Below, piece after piece: positions 1 to 29,740 of a stretch of DNA of 64,000 bases. The DNA is taken from contig NC_092582.1 in NCBI RefSeq assembly GCF_037975245.1, forward strand, positions 18,378,577 to 18,442,576, given 5' to 3'. Origin of the DNA: Apostichopus japonicus. Taxonomy: Eukaryota; Echinodermata; Holothuroidea; Aspidochirotida; Stichopodidae. The notes beneath the pieces were generated by a model that ran no database searches, was not told where the DNA came from, and saw only the letters and a program-made list of their open reading frames with translations. The translations under genes were made by a program, and so were the position numbers. The stretch's first letter is position 1. Each line of letters opens with the position of its first letter.

Positions 1-518
1 AATACTCTATTTAACTGCTAAACGAAAGATGGTGTGCCTGAGAAGGATTTAAAAAAAAACACACACACACAGAATGGGGAGTGAAGAAAATGTGGCATAA
101 GGATTTCATAATGAAACCAAACATAACCTGAAATTTATGGTTCATATCTGTGAACATAATCTGTTATCAGAAAATTACAATTAACAAAAGAAACAGGAAC
201 TAGGCAATTTGGAACAAATTTGAAACAAGGTTTGCAAACAAAACTGAAAGAAAGAAAAACAAAATGTGTATTTTTTTATATAATAATAGTCACTCATGCT
301 CCAATTACAACAAGCAGTTTTACTTCCACCCTCAGAAAGTTATTTTTTCCTCACGGAGACATTGAATTGCTTAATAACAAAACTTGTCAATGTCCCGAAA
401 GTAAATTGGAGATTCAGAAGTATTTCAGAAAGTTACTTTTTAAAACCGTCGGTAATTTTAGCAGTTTAAGAATCTAGTGCCAATACTGAAGAACTCTACC
501 CTATATCTGTTTCTGTAG

Positions 519-3500
519 AGTGTCTCCACGACTCATCCTAACGAGGTATTCTACCACGCCATCGGTGCCGCCCCGGTCAGAAGTGTGGTCAAGGTGCCAG
601 ATCTGGAACAGTTGTGGTGCTCATGTGGGAATGCTGTCAATATACTGGACAGGTAAGTTGATCATATCAGAAAAAAGTATCAATAAATGTTTTAAAAATA
701 CCGTTGAATTTGATAACTTTTTTTTTTGTGGGAAATGTGGTCACATTCGTAACCAATGAAACAGGGGTGCTTGTAGACTGTTAAACCAAACTTGCCATTT
801 CTTTCTCAGTGGGAGGTAATTTCCTCATTTTGCAATAATGATATTTGATGTATATGCTATGGTCACCTTGATAGTGAGTCATATGACTGTATGTGTACCA
901 GATGGAAATCAAAAGTCCTTTATCGAAGTGTGATGAAGAAATTATAGAATGTACTATTTTTTAATATTCCGATTTGATTGATGAGTTATTTTGAAGTCAT
1001 TTTTCAGGCCAAGGGAATTGATCGTTTTGATGTTCAAATTTCCTCCTCTCTGTTCTTCCAAACAGTTCATTGAACATCATCAATGGCTTTGAGGTTTCCA
1101 GGAGTCCAAACATTCACATCAGTTACATGGTCCTGAATGAGGACGGTGTCTGGATCATCATAAGAGGGTCCCCTGTCTTGACCCTCTGGGACCCAGCCCT
1201 CTGCCTCTGCATTCTCCTCTATGACACCTCCACTGAACAGGCAGCAGGATGGAAAAGAGTAAGTGACAAGAGGAGGGGGTGGGGAAATGGATTGGGGAAG
1301 GGGGGGAGTGGAGGGAATGTGTTGAGGACCTAGCAAAAGAAATGACTCATCACCATCCCAACCAATCATGAAAGTATTGTGGTCTTTAAGGGGACATGTA
1401 TATATATTGAGCAAAGTAAATTAATCAAAATTCTAAGTGTCCTTTAAAAACTGATATGTTTGACCCCCTACAGTTCCTCTAAAACTATATTTTGTCTTTG
1501 CCTTCTGTTGGGACCCTTGATAGTGTCTCCAAAAGATAACTTCGTTGCCCTACTGTATACAAGGATTTCAGACTTGAAGGTTCACTTTTGCTTCCTGTAT
1601 AGCAGCTGTATCTTTACTTTTCTTTATCCGAATTTAGTGTTTGGTAAAAGGAAGAGAGAAAGAGTTCAACGTTCTCTGTAAAGTTTTTAAAATTCATATC
1701 TTCTATCTTTTCTCTCAGCTGAACAAAGACCAATCCATCCACACTCCCAAGGTGACTTCGATTCTGCCTCACATGGGGTTACTGTGGGTAGGGACGTCAG
1801 ACGGCCAGCTCTCCACCTATCAGGTGAACCCTCTGGAGTGTATCAAGCCCCACGTCCCCTCCCCCATGGAGGAACGTCCAGAGTTCATGGCTCCCAGTAG
1901 CACAGTGTTTTCATTCGATGCAGATACCTCCAAAGACACAGCATCGGAAGAAGCAGCAGTCTCCGATCCCGTCAGTCAAGAGGAAAACGCCGACGAGGAG
2001 ACACCCGCCGAAACAACTCAAAATTTGCCGCCTCTCGAGCCCTGGAAATTGGGCCAGGGGGCTTCGGACACAGAGTCCAAGAGCGAATCCACCAACGACA
2101 ATCTTGACGAGCCCAGCGAGGCCGAGTCCAACGTCCAGCTGCGCGTGAAAGACGCCCAGAACTCTCCCAGCGGGGACGGTCTGGACCAGATGCGGAAATC
2201 TCAGACGTTGGACGGGTTCGTCGTGGTCGGAACTCAGGAAGCCGGGGTGTTCCACGTGGAAGGGGAGATCATAAAGGACCTCTCGGATGAAGAGATTTCA
2301 AAGAGCCCCAAAAGGAGGAAAGGCAAATCGACAAAGAGAGGCTCAAAGGGTAGAATCCACAGCCCTAAGACTCTGACCAGACTCTTAAACCACAGAGGGT
2401 CGAAGGATAAATCCACGGACAGCGAGGGCAGCATTGTAGAGGACCTGGACAAGACGCCGCAGAACAGCCCAAAGATCAAAGCGCCGAGGGCGATAGATAA
2501 ACTCACCAATAAGAAGAGTTCCAAGAAGAGGAAGTACAGGTACAGTCAGGTCATGAGAGAGGCAGAGAGGAGGGGCGTGGTGGGCGGCGGAGAGGGTCCC
2601 ACCCTGGAGGACGTGATCGGGTCAAGTGGGGAACACGAGGTAGTGACAGAACCATCACAGAATGGGCTCAAACCAAAGGCGATGAGGAGTAGCGTTGTTT
2701 CAGTGGATTTCAGTGCATGTGACCTAGAAGTGTGCCCACACTTTGAAGTACAGTTAATCAGAAAATGCAGAATATCGGAAAACCATCAGGTCAGGGCTCT
2801 TGTTCTGTCAAGGTGAGTTTTCAGAGTTTTTTTGTTGTCAGGTGTGATGATATGACGTTATAAACTTTGTCTTACTTTCTGACTGATGACGTTAAGTTTT
2901 TTTTTTTTTTTTTTATAATCAAAAGGAAACTCATCTCTGTCTTTATTGTTTATATTTCAATAAAGTTATTGTGTTTTTATTTCTCACCAAACATTTGTAT
3001 AATTGACTGTCATAATTATGTAATAATAATAATGTAATAATAGTTACATGTTTATATTTGCTGTATTTGCAGGTTACAAAGTGGAGAACCTGCTATTGTG
3101 AGCTGCTCTGGTTACTATGGTGATGACGAATCTCTGTTACGGTGGACCCTCCACGTTCGTGAGGTTAGTTACCATGTAAAGCATAAACCAAAGGAGTCCC
3201 TCACTCCCCCCACTCATTCCCCACCCCTCCCCCCACAAAACATTAAAATTGTAAAAATAGTCAGTGTATAGTGGAAAATGTAAAGTTGTAAACATAAACT
3301 TTGCAGATTGTTTGACAAAACCATGATACAGGCTCCTACAGGTTCCTACAGGTTCCTACAGGTTCCTACAGGTTCCTACAGGTTCATCATGAAGGAAATC
3401 TGCTGCAACATTGTTTACCTGCAGAGATGTACCAACTACCTATTTGATTTACTTAGGGGAAACTTTCAGAAGATATTAATAAATTGTTTTGTTCATTTCC

Positions 3501-3614
3501 TCTTAGGTCTGTTCCATTAATTTTACCTATCTCACAATTTTGTTTGTTCTCTCTCTTCAATCTTCCTCTTTGCAGAATGTTTGGATGCAGGTTCCAATCG
3601 AAGAAACCACATGA
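519..3614 (+). CDS. C-terminal part of a WD40/beta-propeller protein (LRRK/ROCO-like or ARHGEF10/17-like)
   Basis: Five exons joined in phase: 519-652, 1066-1258, 1719-2812, 3073-3163 and 3576-3614 (TGA at 3612-3614). The gene enters from the left edge, so its catalytic part is unseen. The product has beta-propeller-type strands: QLWCSCGNAVNILD, GVWIIIRGSPVLTLWDP, VTSILPHMGLLWVGTSDGQL, and near the end GDDESLLRWTL and VWMQVPI. The order of a 'SPV..LWD' blade followed by a 'LWVGT..GQL' blade resembles the C-terminal propeller of LRRK kinases; the WD40-like propeller of ARHGEF10/ARHGEF17 is an alternative. Exon 3 adds about 270 residues rich in S, K, E and P between blades, which looks disordered and has basic clusters (PKRRKGKSTKRGSKG, KKSSKKRKYRY). 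The introns of 413-460 bp hold a G-rich run beside the donor at 1259 and otherwise simple AT-rich DNA. Exon structure is well supported; family assignment is not. Confidence 0.72.
3323..3386 (+). repeat. 11-bp minisatellite (CAGGTTCCTAC-type)
   Basis: About five to six head-to-tail copies of the unit aggttcctac(a), the first with one change. It lies in the last intron of the propeller gene, about 190 bp before its final acceptor at 3575. Confidence 0.9.
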
Positions 3615-4559
3615 GAATGACCTTATGACCTTGAAAGATACCTCTACATCCCAGCCAAGTGATCATCTTCTGTTCTGCTTTTTGGGCATATATATTTTTG
3701 TTTGCGTTGAACGAAAAAGAGAAAGAAGAAAAGCTACAGTTTCATTTTAATAATTATTACATTAAATTTTTATTTCTGTCACTTTGGAATTTTCGAAAAA
3801 AGTCTTGCCATAATGTAAGTTTTTGTTGTTACCGACCAGGATTTTAGAAGAGTTTTAGATTTTCATGACAAAATCTTTCCAGTATTTAAGAGTTGTAGAC
3901 GATGATATCCAAACATTCATTTGAACTATCACAAGCTTTAAAAAAGTTAGAGGTAGAAGGTTCACAAGAAAATGTTCCACTTTTATCATTTCTGTCACCC
4001 GTCTCTGCCCCCCCTCCATCCCCACATGTTGTTCCTCTTCTGTGGTCCCCTAGATGGAGAAACAAGTTTTGATAACTTTTAAGAAAGATGCATTTTATCT
4101 CAAAAACTGAGTTCCATATTCCATATTCTAGTGTGCTAAAATTACTAAAATTGTTTCAAAAGCAGCTCTCCTGGAGAGGGTCTGAATCAGTATATTGTTA
4201 CAAGATATTGAAATGGTTTGAGTAAACATTCAGTGAGTGTTGAAATGTATTGACAACTGCAGTAAAGTGTTTTTTAAGTTTGAAGATAAGTGGATACCCC
4301 GCATTGGCCGATAATCTTAATCAATGATAGATATATTGATACTGAGATTCCAACAGGATGTAAATCATTATCATGACTACTCCTGCTTCTTTAAAAATAC
4401 TGAAGATATTTTAGGCAATTTTAGAACGTTACCAAGTTGATTTTTTTTGGGGGGGGGGGGGGGGCATGTTGTTTATGTACTGTACAAATATTGTTGTAGA
4501 ATCAGACCATGCAGAATTTACTCAGAATATAGTGTACATTTTAGAAAGATGTCTCTGGC

Positions 4560-5240
4560 CATACAGTATACCCACAGTATACCCTCATGGCCATACAGTA
4601 TACCCTCATGGCCATATAGTATACCCTCATGGCCATATAGTATACCATCATAGCCATACAAAATACCCTCATGGCCATAAAGCATACCCTCATGGCCATG
4701 AAGCACATCCTCATGGCCATACAGTAAACCCTCATGGCCATACAGGATACCCTCATGGCCATAAGCATACCCTCATGGCCATGTAGTATACCATTATAGC
4801 CATACAGTATACCCTCATGGCCATACAGGAAACCCTCATGGCCATAAAGCATACCCTCACGGCCATATAGTATACCATCATAGCCATGCAAAATACCCTC
4901 ATGGCCATAAAGCATACCCTCATGGCCATGAAGCACATCCTCATAGCCATACAGTAAACCCTCATGGCCGTACAGGATACCCTCATGGCCATAAGCATAC
5001 CCTCATGGCCATGTAGTATACCATCATAGCCATACAGAATACCCTCATGGCCATAAAGTATATCTCCATGGCCATACTGAATGCCCTCATGGCTGTAAAG
5101 TATATCCTCATGGCCATACAGTATACCCTCATACATTATATCCTCATGGCCATACAGTACACCCTCATGGCCATAACAAATATTGTCATGTGTAAAGTAC
5201 ACACCCATTGCCACAAATAATAACCTCATGGCCGTAAAGT
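4560..5240 (+). repeat. 21-bp minisatellite array (CCTCATGGCCATACAGTATA-type)
   Basis: About 30 imperfect head-to-tail copies of a 21-bp unit around cctcatggccata. Because 21 is a multiple of three, open frames run through it on both strands (heptapeptides such as YSIPSWP on + and GHEGILY on -). These are by-products of the repeat. Units vary by single substitutions and small deletions, and blocks of variants recur (for example around 4680-4790 and 4920-5030), indicating internal duplication. Confidence 0.95.
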
Positions 5241-7099
5241 ATACTTTAATTGGTCATATGTTGTTAAATCCTTACTTTGGATGAACAAATAAGGAAGGAA
5301 TAAACTTCCAGAGCCCATGGAGAACCTTTTACATTGTTTTCTTGCCATCCTGTATAAACAGCAGAGAAATTTTAAGTGTAGAATCAAATGTGACTAAAGG
5401 TGGTAATGTAGTCTATTATACATTTTAACTAACTCAGTGCTTCTGTAAACTGTGAATTTTATATCATCTGTAGAGAGCTTTAAATTATGTTGGTGAATTT
5501 ATTTCAAAACGTCCAGCCAGGAGAGTCATCTCAGCAATGACACATAAGCATCAATGATATGTATCTGTATGATAATGCTCCCCAATGTAATCAACATTCG
5601 TACACCTGATCGGTTTTGAAATGCACCATGCGGCCATTTTACAACAAAGTACATGCGATCCTGGTAACCGAAACATTTATTTTGTAACACAAGAGAATCA
5701 ATGCATTATAATTTTTGAAACAATTTTTTTTAAGCAAATCTATAAACCATGTCATATTAATCTGAAAATTTTTTTTCTTCTAAAAAAAATTAATATTTGC
5801 ATGAATATTTTTGTGTGCTATTTAAATTATTTATGGTATCTTAAATTTTTCTTTCTTTGTCTTCTCTCTAGGAGGGAAGTTATTGCAAATATTTTGAACT
5901 GAAAATAATTTGGTAGAATGAAATAAAATGTCACTTTTCTGCTTTTTGATGACTGTAGCATACAAGTTTATCACCCCTCCCCCCTCCCTCCTCCAGTGAA
6001 GAGGCAAAACCAATAATACACTTCTTGCCAACAATATCAGGCTTTCCATTGCCACAGCACAGCTGGCAAATGATAGTGTTTGTCAATGGGAATCCCTGGA
6101 GGGGGATGGCGGAGGGTATTGAATGTCCAAGGAGGTGAATAGTCACTTACACTGAATGACAGGTAAATTGTAAGAAAATCTTCATAAATGGAATGCTGGT
6201 GTATCCACTGGCTTTGGATGCAGTTACCTCTCTGTAACTGTAATGGTATAGGTTGATTTCCTATTGTGCAATCATTGGTTGCTTTCTTGCAACTCAAATT
6301 CGACTATCTGGTCCATTTCTAACGTATTTGCTCTAACAATGCTATGCTGTTAATTACATCTCAAAGTGGAGAAATTCAATTTAATGCCACTGTTCGCAAA
6401 TTGATACTTAAAAAAGTTTTAAAGTGGCCTCTCAGCTTCAACTACAATGCTGCATACAATACTAAAATATCTATATAGATACAGGGTTTGGAACGAATGA
6501 GCAACTTGAAAATTGGTGACATCATCACAAAGATACATTCGGGAACATATTTAAGTTTTGCTGATGTAATTACGATTCGTAAGACATTACCATAAATGGT
6601 GGACCTTGTTTTGCTTGTAGTTTTGTCACAGGTCAGTGATGCTAATGTGGTTCAGACCAAAGTTACATTTGAGAGCACTACACTTGTAGAATGCTTGTGT
6701 ATTGGGGGTATGCATGACATTTAATAGAGATATGCTATGCTTCTTGTGTGAAGGGAGCCCACGCTATTTATTGTGTACCATTTTTGGCATAAGTGTGTGA
6801 ACTAATTAGCCGATGGAGTTAACAGTTTGGGGGCGATAGTATATAATAAATCAGTAGTGCAACTAAACCGTATTGTACAGTCGTGATAAGAAGGTATTAA
6901 GAAGCTATATATTTGAAGACACTTGTATTTAAAATACAGTTGTCAGTTTCTGTGAAAATAGCTGAAGTTAATTTTGTTTGTTTTCAGTAACGGTGCTTGG
7001 TTCATGTGCAAATATTAAACGTGTACAGTGTAGAAACATGAGAAGCAAAAAAAGAAAGAAAGAAGAAACCATGTAATTGTATTTTATGTACAAGCGAGC

Positions 7100-7105
7100 A
7101 ATAAA
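7100..7105 (+). terminator. Candidate poly(A) signal AATAAA (propeller gene)
   Basis: AATAAA in gcaataaaggaataag, about 3.5 kb after the propeller stop codon. A minus-strand AATAAA at 7137-7142 sits 30 bp further on, so two converging transcripts may end here. Confidence 0.4.
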
Positions 7106-7136
7106 GGAATAAGATATGATCCAAAAGACTTGGGTT

Positions 7137-7142
7137 TTTATT
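7137..7142 (-). terminator. Candidate distal poly(A) signal of SSNA1
   Basis: TTTATT on the + strand reads AATAAA on the minus strand, about 1.1 kb downstream of the SSNA1 stop. A nearer variant ATTAAA lies at 8188-8193, about 85 nt after the stop, and is equally possible. Confidence 0.35.
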
Positions 7143-8187
7143 CATTCTCTCGTTTATATTTTAACAAGCAGTTTTATCAATTGGCTCTGGTTCTCTGCTA
7201 TATGCATAAATAGCTCTATGATTAATATTTACAGCTATGACAAGTGATAAACAGTAAGAAAATTTTAACATTCTATTTGCCAAATGAACAAAGCATGAAA
7301 GCATGACATTGACTGTGGTAAACTATGCTTACGTTTCACAATATTTGAAAGAAATGGCATGTAGCAACACATAGGGTTGTAATTTCCTCAAGCACAGTAA
7401 TCATGAGCAATTTTTTTGGCCGCATTGATGAAGATGAGGGTTCTTAGGTACAAAGAAGAATAAAACAACATTGTTAGGTGGTTCACAACTTGTACTTGAT
7501 GACTTTCTAAGAATAGGCTTTAAAAATCTTCAGACAGCACTGCATCCTTCTTCAAATCATAAAACTTTGGAGAAACTGGTAGTGTGCAGTAACCACATAT
7601 TACATGGATACTTAATAGCTTTATCTCAACTACAGAAATACAATGTTATTGGAATATGAAGTTGCATTCTCTTTATCACATGTACTAATATGTGACATGG
7701 TATCTGACTGCAGGTACACTCAACACAGCCAGTCTTAATAACATTTTCTTTCAAGGTCCTCAAAGGGGTGACTCTAAAGACATGCTCAGCAACAGCAACT
7801 AAAACAATTGAAAATTAATTGAAATATAGAAAAACACAAAACTGTACAGTGAATTCAGACATTTTTCACTCAAGTGATAAGTATCACCCCTTCAATACTG
7901 GAACAGTTCGATACTGAAACAGAACTTGATCAACCTAATAAAGCAAAACGCCCTCCCTGTCCCCTCCCCAGTGTTTGTCACCCCCCCCACTCCAATACAA
8001 AATCAATGTACTGTATAGTACAAGAAATAACCCTAATATGACATGTATCTGCTTAGCAATCCCTAGTCACATAAAGACACAAACAGCAGTGATTTAAAGT
8101 GGATCTGTGTTTTCAAATCTGATGCAAACGATCGGCTGATTAAAATAGTCAACCCATGAGAAGGCACAATTCCCCAAGGCATTTCAT

Positions 8188-8193
8188 TTTAAT
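8188..8193 (-). terminator. Candidate proximal poly(A) signal ATTAAA of SSNA1
   Basis: TTTAAT on the + strand reads ATTAAA on the minus strand, 86 nt beyond the TGA at 8279-8281. It is the commonest variant of the canonical hexamer and is well placed for a short 3' UTR. Confidence 0.4.
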
Positions 8194-8278
8194 AAGTTAT
8201 GGCTTTTAGTCATCAACGACCAACTTGGGAAACTTGGGAATGTCAAAAAATGATGATTGTAATACAAATGACGCTTTA

Positions 8279-9996
8279 TCAAGATGTTTGTACATTGCTA
8301 AATCCTGGAACTCCTTTGTCCTTTAATACACTGGCTTCTTTATGTAGAGTGTTGAGCAAGGTATGTGAGCTATCAATTATCTGAAGAAAAAAAGAAAGAT
8401 AAAGACAATATAAATACAATCTTTATTCGCCAAGCTAAAACACACAAAATGCAAGATGCAAGTTAATTTCTCTTCATTTATGACATTTACACATAATTCC
8501 TTACAGAAATATGTCTTTAATCATTTATATAAATAAAAATTTAGAGAGCATGACCATTGTATAATAGCACGATCTTCACACGGGAACCGTTCGACATATG
8601 ATAGATATACTGATGTTTCTATAGCGTAGATAGAAGAATGAAGTAAACACCATTCAAATCAGAGTTTTTTAATGTAGCTAAATACACAAAACTTAAAAAA
8701 TATTTCTCTCAGATCAACAAGGTGAAGATATTTAAAACTATGGACAATTAAAGGCACTATAGAATTAAGGTTCTTAGTACCACTCCCTATCAGATTTTAA
8801 AATGCAAAGTTAAAATGTCTTGAACCATTGGCAGCTGAAAATAATACATATAGCAAATTTGATAGTGATATAATGAGTTTGTTCATTGGGACTTGCTTAT
8901 AACCAACTTCTTGCTAAGAAGCTTGTTCAAACAATAAGGTGAGTGACTACATATACTGAAAGTTACCTTAACATATGCAGCCTCAGTCTCTGATATCGTT
9001 TTGTCATAATCATTTCTTGTTGCTATCTTCTTTGCTAAGCTCTCATTGATCTTAGCTAGCTTCTCGGTCAATATTTGGATATCATTCTGAATCTTGTTCT
9101 TTTCTTCATCTTCATCTTTGATCTGCTTCTGTAGATCATCTCTCTTTGCACAAAGTTCATCAATGCCTGTCAGGATATACCAATGAATAAACAATGTGAT
9201 ATAAACTTTCATGAAATTTACTGAAAACAGATGAGCAATGCTACAGCAAGGCAATAACATCTGATTATATCTAATTAAAGGTTAGAAGACCTTAAGATAT
9301 ACAACTGGACAAATTAGAAGCAGGTATCTCTTTCATTGGATTTAAAGTACTTTTAGGACAATCACGTAAGTGTCAAGGCAGTATCACCCTACCCTTGCCG
9401 AAAATTGTGAACATAAAACATAAATAGGCACAGAGGTTTCTGTACAGTGAGATGGGCTATATGGGTTTGTGATTTCATTTATGTTAATTGTATCGCCAAT
9501 ACACAGGTAGTTAAAGCTATGTTTATGTTTATCAGGATCAAATGCATTCCCACACAAGGCATAGGCCTACGTTACTACTACTAGTCTGGATGTTAATTGC
9601 CTGTAACTAAGCTGGACGAATAATAAGGCAGCCCTATGTTAGGTCTACTTCTTATACATCCGACTTAAGGGGGCATAACTTGAAACATTCCTTTACTTAA
9701 CTGGCTGCCGTATGGATGGTGCAGGACTCTGTTCTCTTATTCCGTCGGCTGCTGGCCGAACAGTTGCTACTATGAATAAATACTTTGGGAGCGCCTGTGG
9801 TAACTTAGGCCAAACAGTTTAGGCCTTAGTGAGACTAGGCTTATCTGAAAAAGTCCGTTTGACATGAACAAGTGAAATTCAAACTAGCCTAGGCCTAGGT
9901 CTTTCAAATATAATCAAAACCAGTTCAGGAAGATCCCTTACATTTTATCAGTTCATTGTTGTAGCTCTGCAACGCAGCGCCCTGTTGTTGAAACAT
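8279..9996 (-). CDS. SSNA1: SSNA1 (NA14), microtubule-binding coiled-coil protein, complete
   Basis: Three minus-strand exons: 9996-9942 (55 nt, ATG at 9996-9994), 9166-8967 (200 nt) and 8380-8279 (102 nt, TGA at 8281-8279). Total 357 nt, 118 aa; vertebrate SSNA1 is 119 aa. Intron phases agree at both joins (K-T|GC rebuilds Cys19). The protein starts MFQQQGAALQSYNNELIKC and continues with IDELCAKRDDLQKQI, LTEKLAKINESLAKKIATR and SETEAAYVK, the near-continuous coiled coil typical of the family. The last exon gives IIDSSHTLLNTLHKEA and a short divergent tail. The family self-assembles into fibrils, binds microtubules at centrosomes and basal bodies, and is linked to microtubule branching and spastin. 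The introns (586 and 775 bp) hold only AT-rich sequence. Tail-to-tail with the propeller gene, head-to-head with DHX16. Confidence 0.95.
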
Positions 9997-10192
9997 TTTG
10001 CCGCTTTGATGATTGATTTGACTTCCAAGTTCCAGTACCAACCAGATCCTGTTTCGTTAGATTCAGCTGTTTTGTTTACAAATGCGCGGAGTTTCTAACA
10101 TGCCTTAGATCGATTTGAAGTCATTCAAACTCACGCCGCAATTCATCACCATATACGACGTCTCTGCGACGCATCGGTATCGCACTTCGCAG
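9997..10192. promoter_or_regulatory. Probable shared bidirectional promoter of SSNA1 (-) and DHX16 (+)
   Basis: The SSNA1 start codon (9996, minus) and a probable non-coding first exon of DHX16 ending at 10192 (cttcgcag|gtaaca) are under 200 bp apart. The interval is locally CpG-rich (acgacg, gcgacgcatcgg) against AT-rich surroundings. No TATA box is obvious in either direction. The DHX16 first exon is inferred from a donor-like site and the acceptor at 10717. Confidence 0.5.
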
Positions 10193-10717
10193 GTAACAGT
10201 ACTTCGTAAGACTTTCAGATTTGTCGTACGAATTTGAAATTAACTTTAATTACAATACAAACTTGGTAGCTCAAGGAACATTAGATGTCAAACTTAAGTA
10301 TCAATTTTTCTTTCATTTATTATTTTTAGCGAAAAACGTAAAACCATAAACACAAGGCAAACGCTTTTTCGCGAAATGGGTACAAAAATTAGGCCTATGT
10401 GATACGATTGTCTATAACAAATAAATAATTTTAAAAAAAAGACAGAAAAGCGCTTTCTTTCTTCTTAGTACCATTGTCATAAAAACCAAATCGAAGTTAA
10501 CGATTCACATGAAAGATCTCACGAAAGTTTAATTTCCAATAAAGGAATACATCTTCTATATATTTTTGTCTTTACTCTAGGCTTAGTCATACTGTAGTCT
10601 GTCAAACACAAATTAGCCTGGGCCTACATGTGTTATGTTGTGCATCTCAGTAATTGGTTACATAATTTGTACCATGTAACTTCTAGCTATCTGGTCTCTT
10701 TATCTCTCTATTCTCAG

Positions 10718-10749
10718 ATTCCAGTTTTCATTGCCTGAAATCAAGCATC
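10718..10749 (+). other. 5' UTR part of the first coding exon of DHX16
   Basis: A strong polypyrimidine-AG acceptor (ctctttatctctctattctcag) ends at 10717. The 32 nt to the ATG at 10750 would be 5' UTR, with an untranslated exon upstream (about 10100-10192). The intervening 10193-10717 is AT-rich and shows no coding signal. Confidence 0.6.
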
Positions 10750-28824
<18,075 letters not shown>

Positions 28825-29740
28825 AGAAAGACTGCAAGAATGGGATCTTGCAATCTTTATTTTAAAGCCCACTTTAAGATGTATCTACATCCCTTTGGGA
28901 TTTCATTATTAAACAGCTCTGTGTAGTACTCACCGTGGGTAGTAAACGAGCTTGCAGTCTTGATTTAAAGACCTATTCCCATAGGTTATTGATTAATAGC
29001 TCTGTGATGAGCAGATTGTAAATGTGGGCAATGTGGAAAGAAGAAACCAGACAATGGCATGATAGACTAAGTAGCTGCACGACTGACTACCAAGGTTGTC
29101 AACTTTAAATGTGAACATGTTGGCAGAGTACATACCAGCATCAGCAAAGAAGGACATTGCACTGACAAATGTAAAAGAAGTGAGCCTGTTGTTGTCGTGG
29201 AAATACTGGCAGAAGTCTTAGCTACTAGTATAACTGATGTCAAGAGTTGAATCATGACGGTAAAAGTCAATCAGTTTGTTTGTCAAAGATGCATATATCT
29301 AATAACTCAATGACAAGTGAATATTTTTTGAAATTTAATTGCAGAAAAAGTTTGGATTTTGATGGTCACAAAACTTTAAAATGTTGAAAACTTACAGGCA
29401 GCAGAGATGTGATGAGTTGAGTTTGGAAGACAGTTGCAAGGCAAGAAGATTTAAGGAACATGTTATGGAATAATCTACTCATTCAGTTCTTCACTTTATT
29501 CTTTGTCTTATAGAGGAAGAGGTTGTTACACTTCCTGGAGAGGATGTTGTAGCTTGTGAGATAGAATTTCAGGCAGGAGCTGACAATGTTTCCTTGTACA
29601 GGAAGCTGTTATTGATGATGTTGCAGGTTAAAAGGAGACATCAATCCAACCATCATCTCTAGCTTATAGGACAGAGATCTTTGTGAAGAACAATTCACCC
29701 ATATAGCTAAGAACAACCTTGTTCCATTTAGGAGATATAT
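28825..29740 (+). other. DHX16 downstream region with a possible poly(A) signal
   Basis: ATTAAA at about 28907-28912, 83 nt after the DHX16 stop, is the first plausible poly(A) signal. The rest of the stretch is not a recognised gene but contains the decayed reading frames described for 28985-29660. Confidence 0.4.
28985..29660 (+). pseudogene. Decayed coding fragment, unrecognised (possible transposon relic)
   Basis: Read without requiring ATG, the + strand gives long open segments. One frame reads ADCKCGQCGKKKPDNGMID, a single stop, then about 58 codons (VAARLTTKVVNFKCEHVGR, SISKEGHCTDKCKRSEP, VVVVEILAEVL) ending in TGA at about 29249. Farther on come QQRCDELSLEDSCKARRF, a stop, and in the same frame EEEVVTLPGEDVVACEIEF up to AGADNVSLYRKLLLMML. 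The cysteine-rich C-x-C-x2-C and H-C-x3-C spacing and mixed charge look like protein rather than random DNA. I do not recognise the family. The internal stops suggest a dead copy. Confidence 0.35.

Larger units (their letters stand above)
3615..7120 (+). other. 3' untranslated/downstream region of the propeller gene
   Basis: No further protein-coding signal with family support was seen after the stop at 3614. Candidate poly(A) signals AATAAA lie at 5922-5927 and 7100-7105, so the 3' UTR could be about 2.3 or 3.5 kb. It contains a G17 tract (about 4447-4463) and the 21-bp minisatellite. The rest is AT-rich unique sequence without recognisable structure. Confidence 0.5.

Noticed and set aside
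4447-5229. Several overlapping open frames of 62-158 codons on both strands
   Set aside because: They are produced by the 21-bp (7-codon) minisatellite, with repeated heptapeptides and no splice or family support.
29067-29270. 67-codon minus-strand open frame
   Set aside because: Low-complexity S/T/L composition; the + strand of the same interval reads as a better protein fragment.
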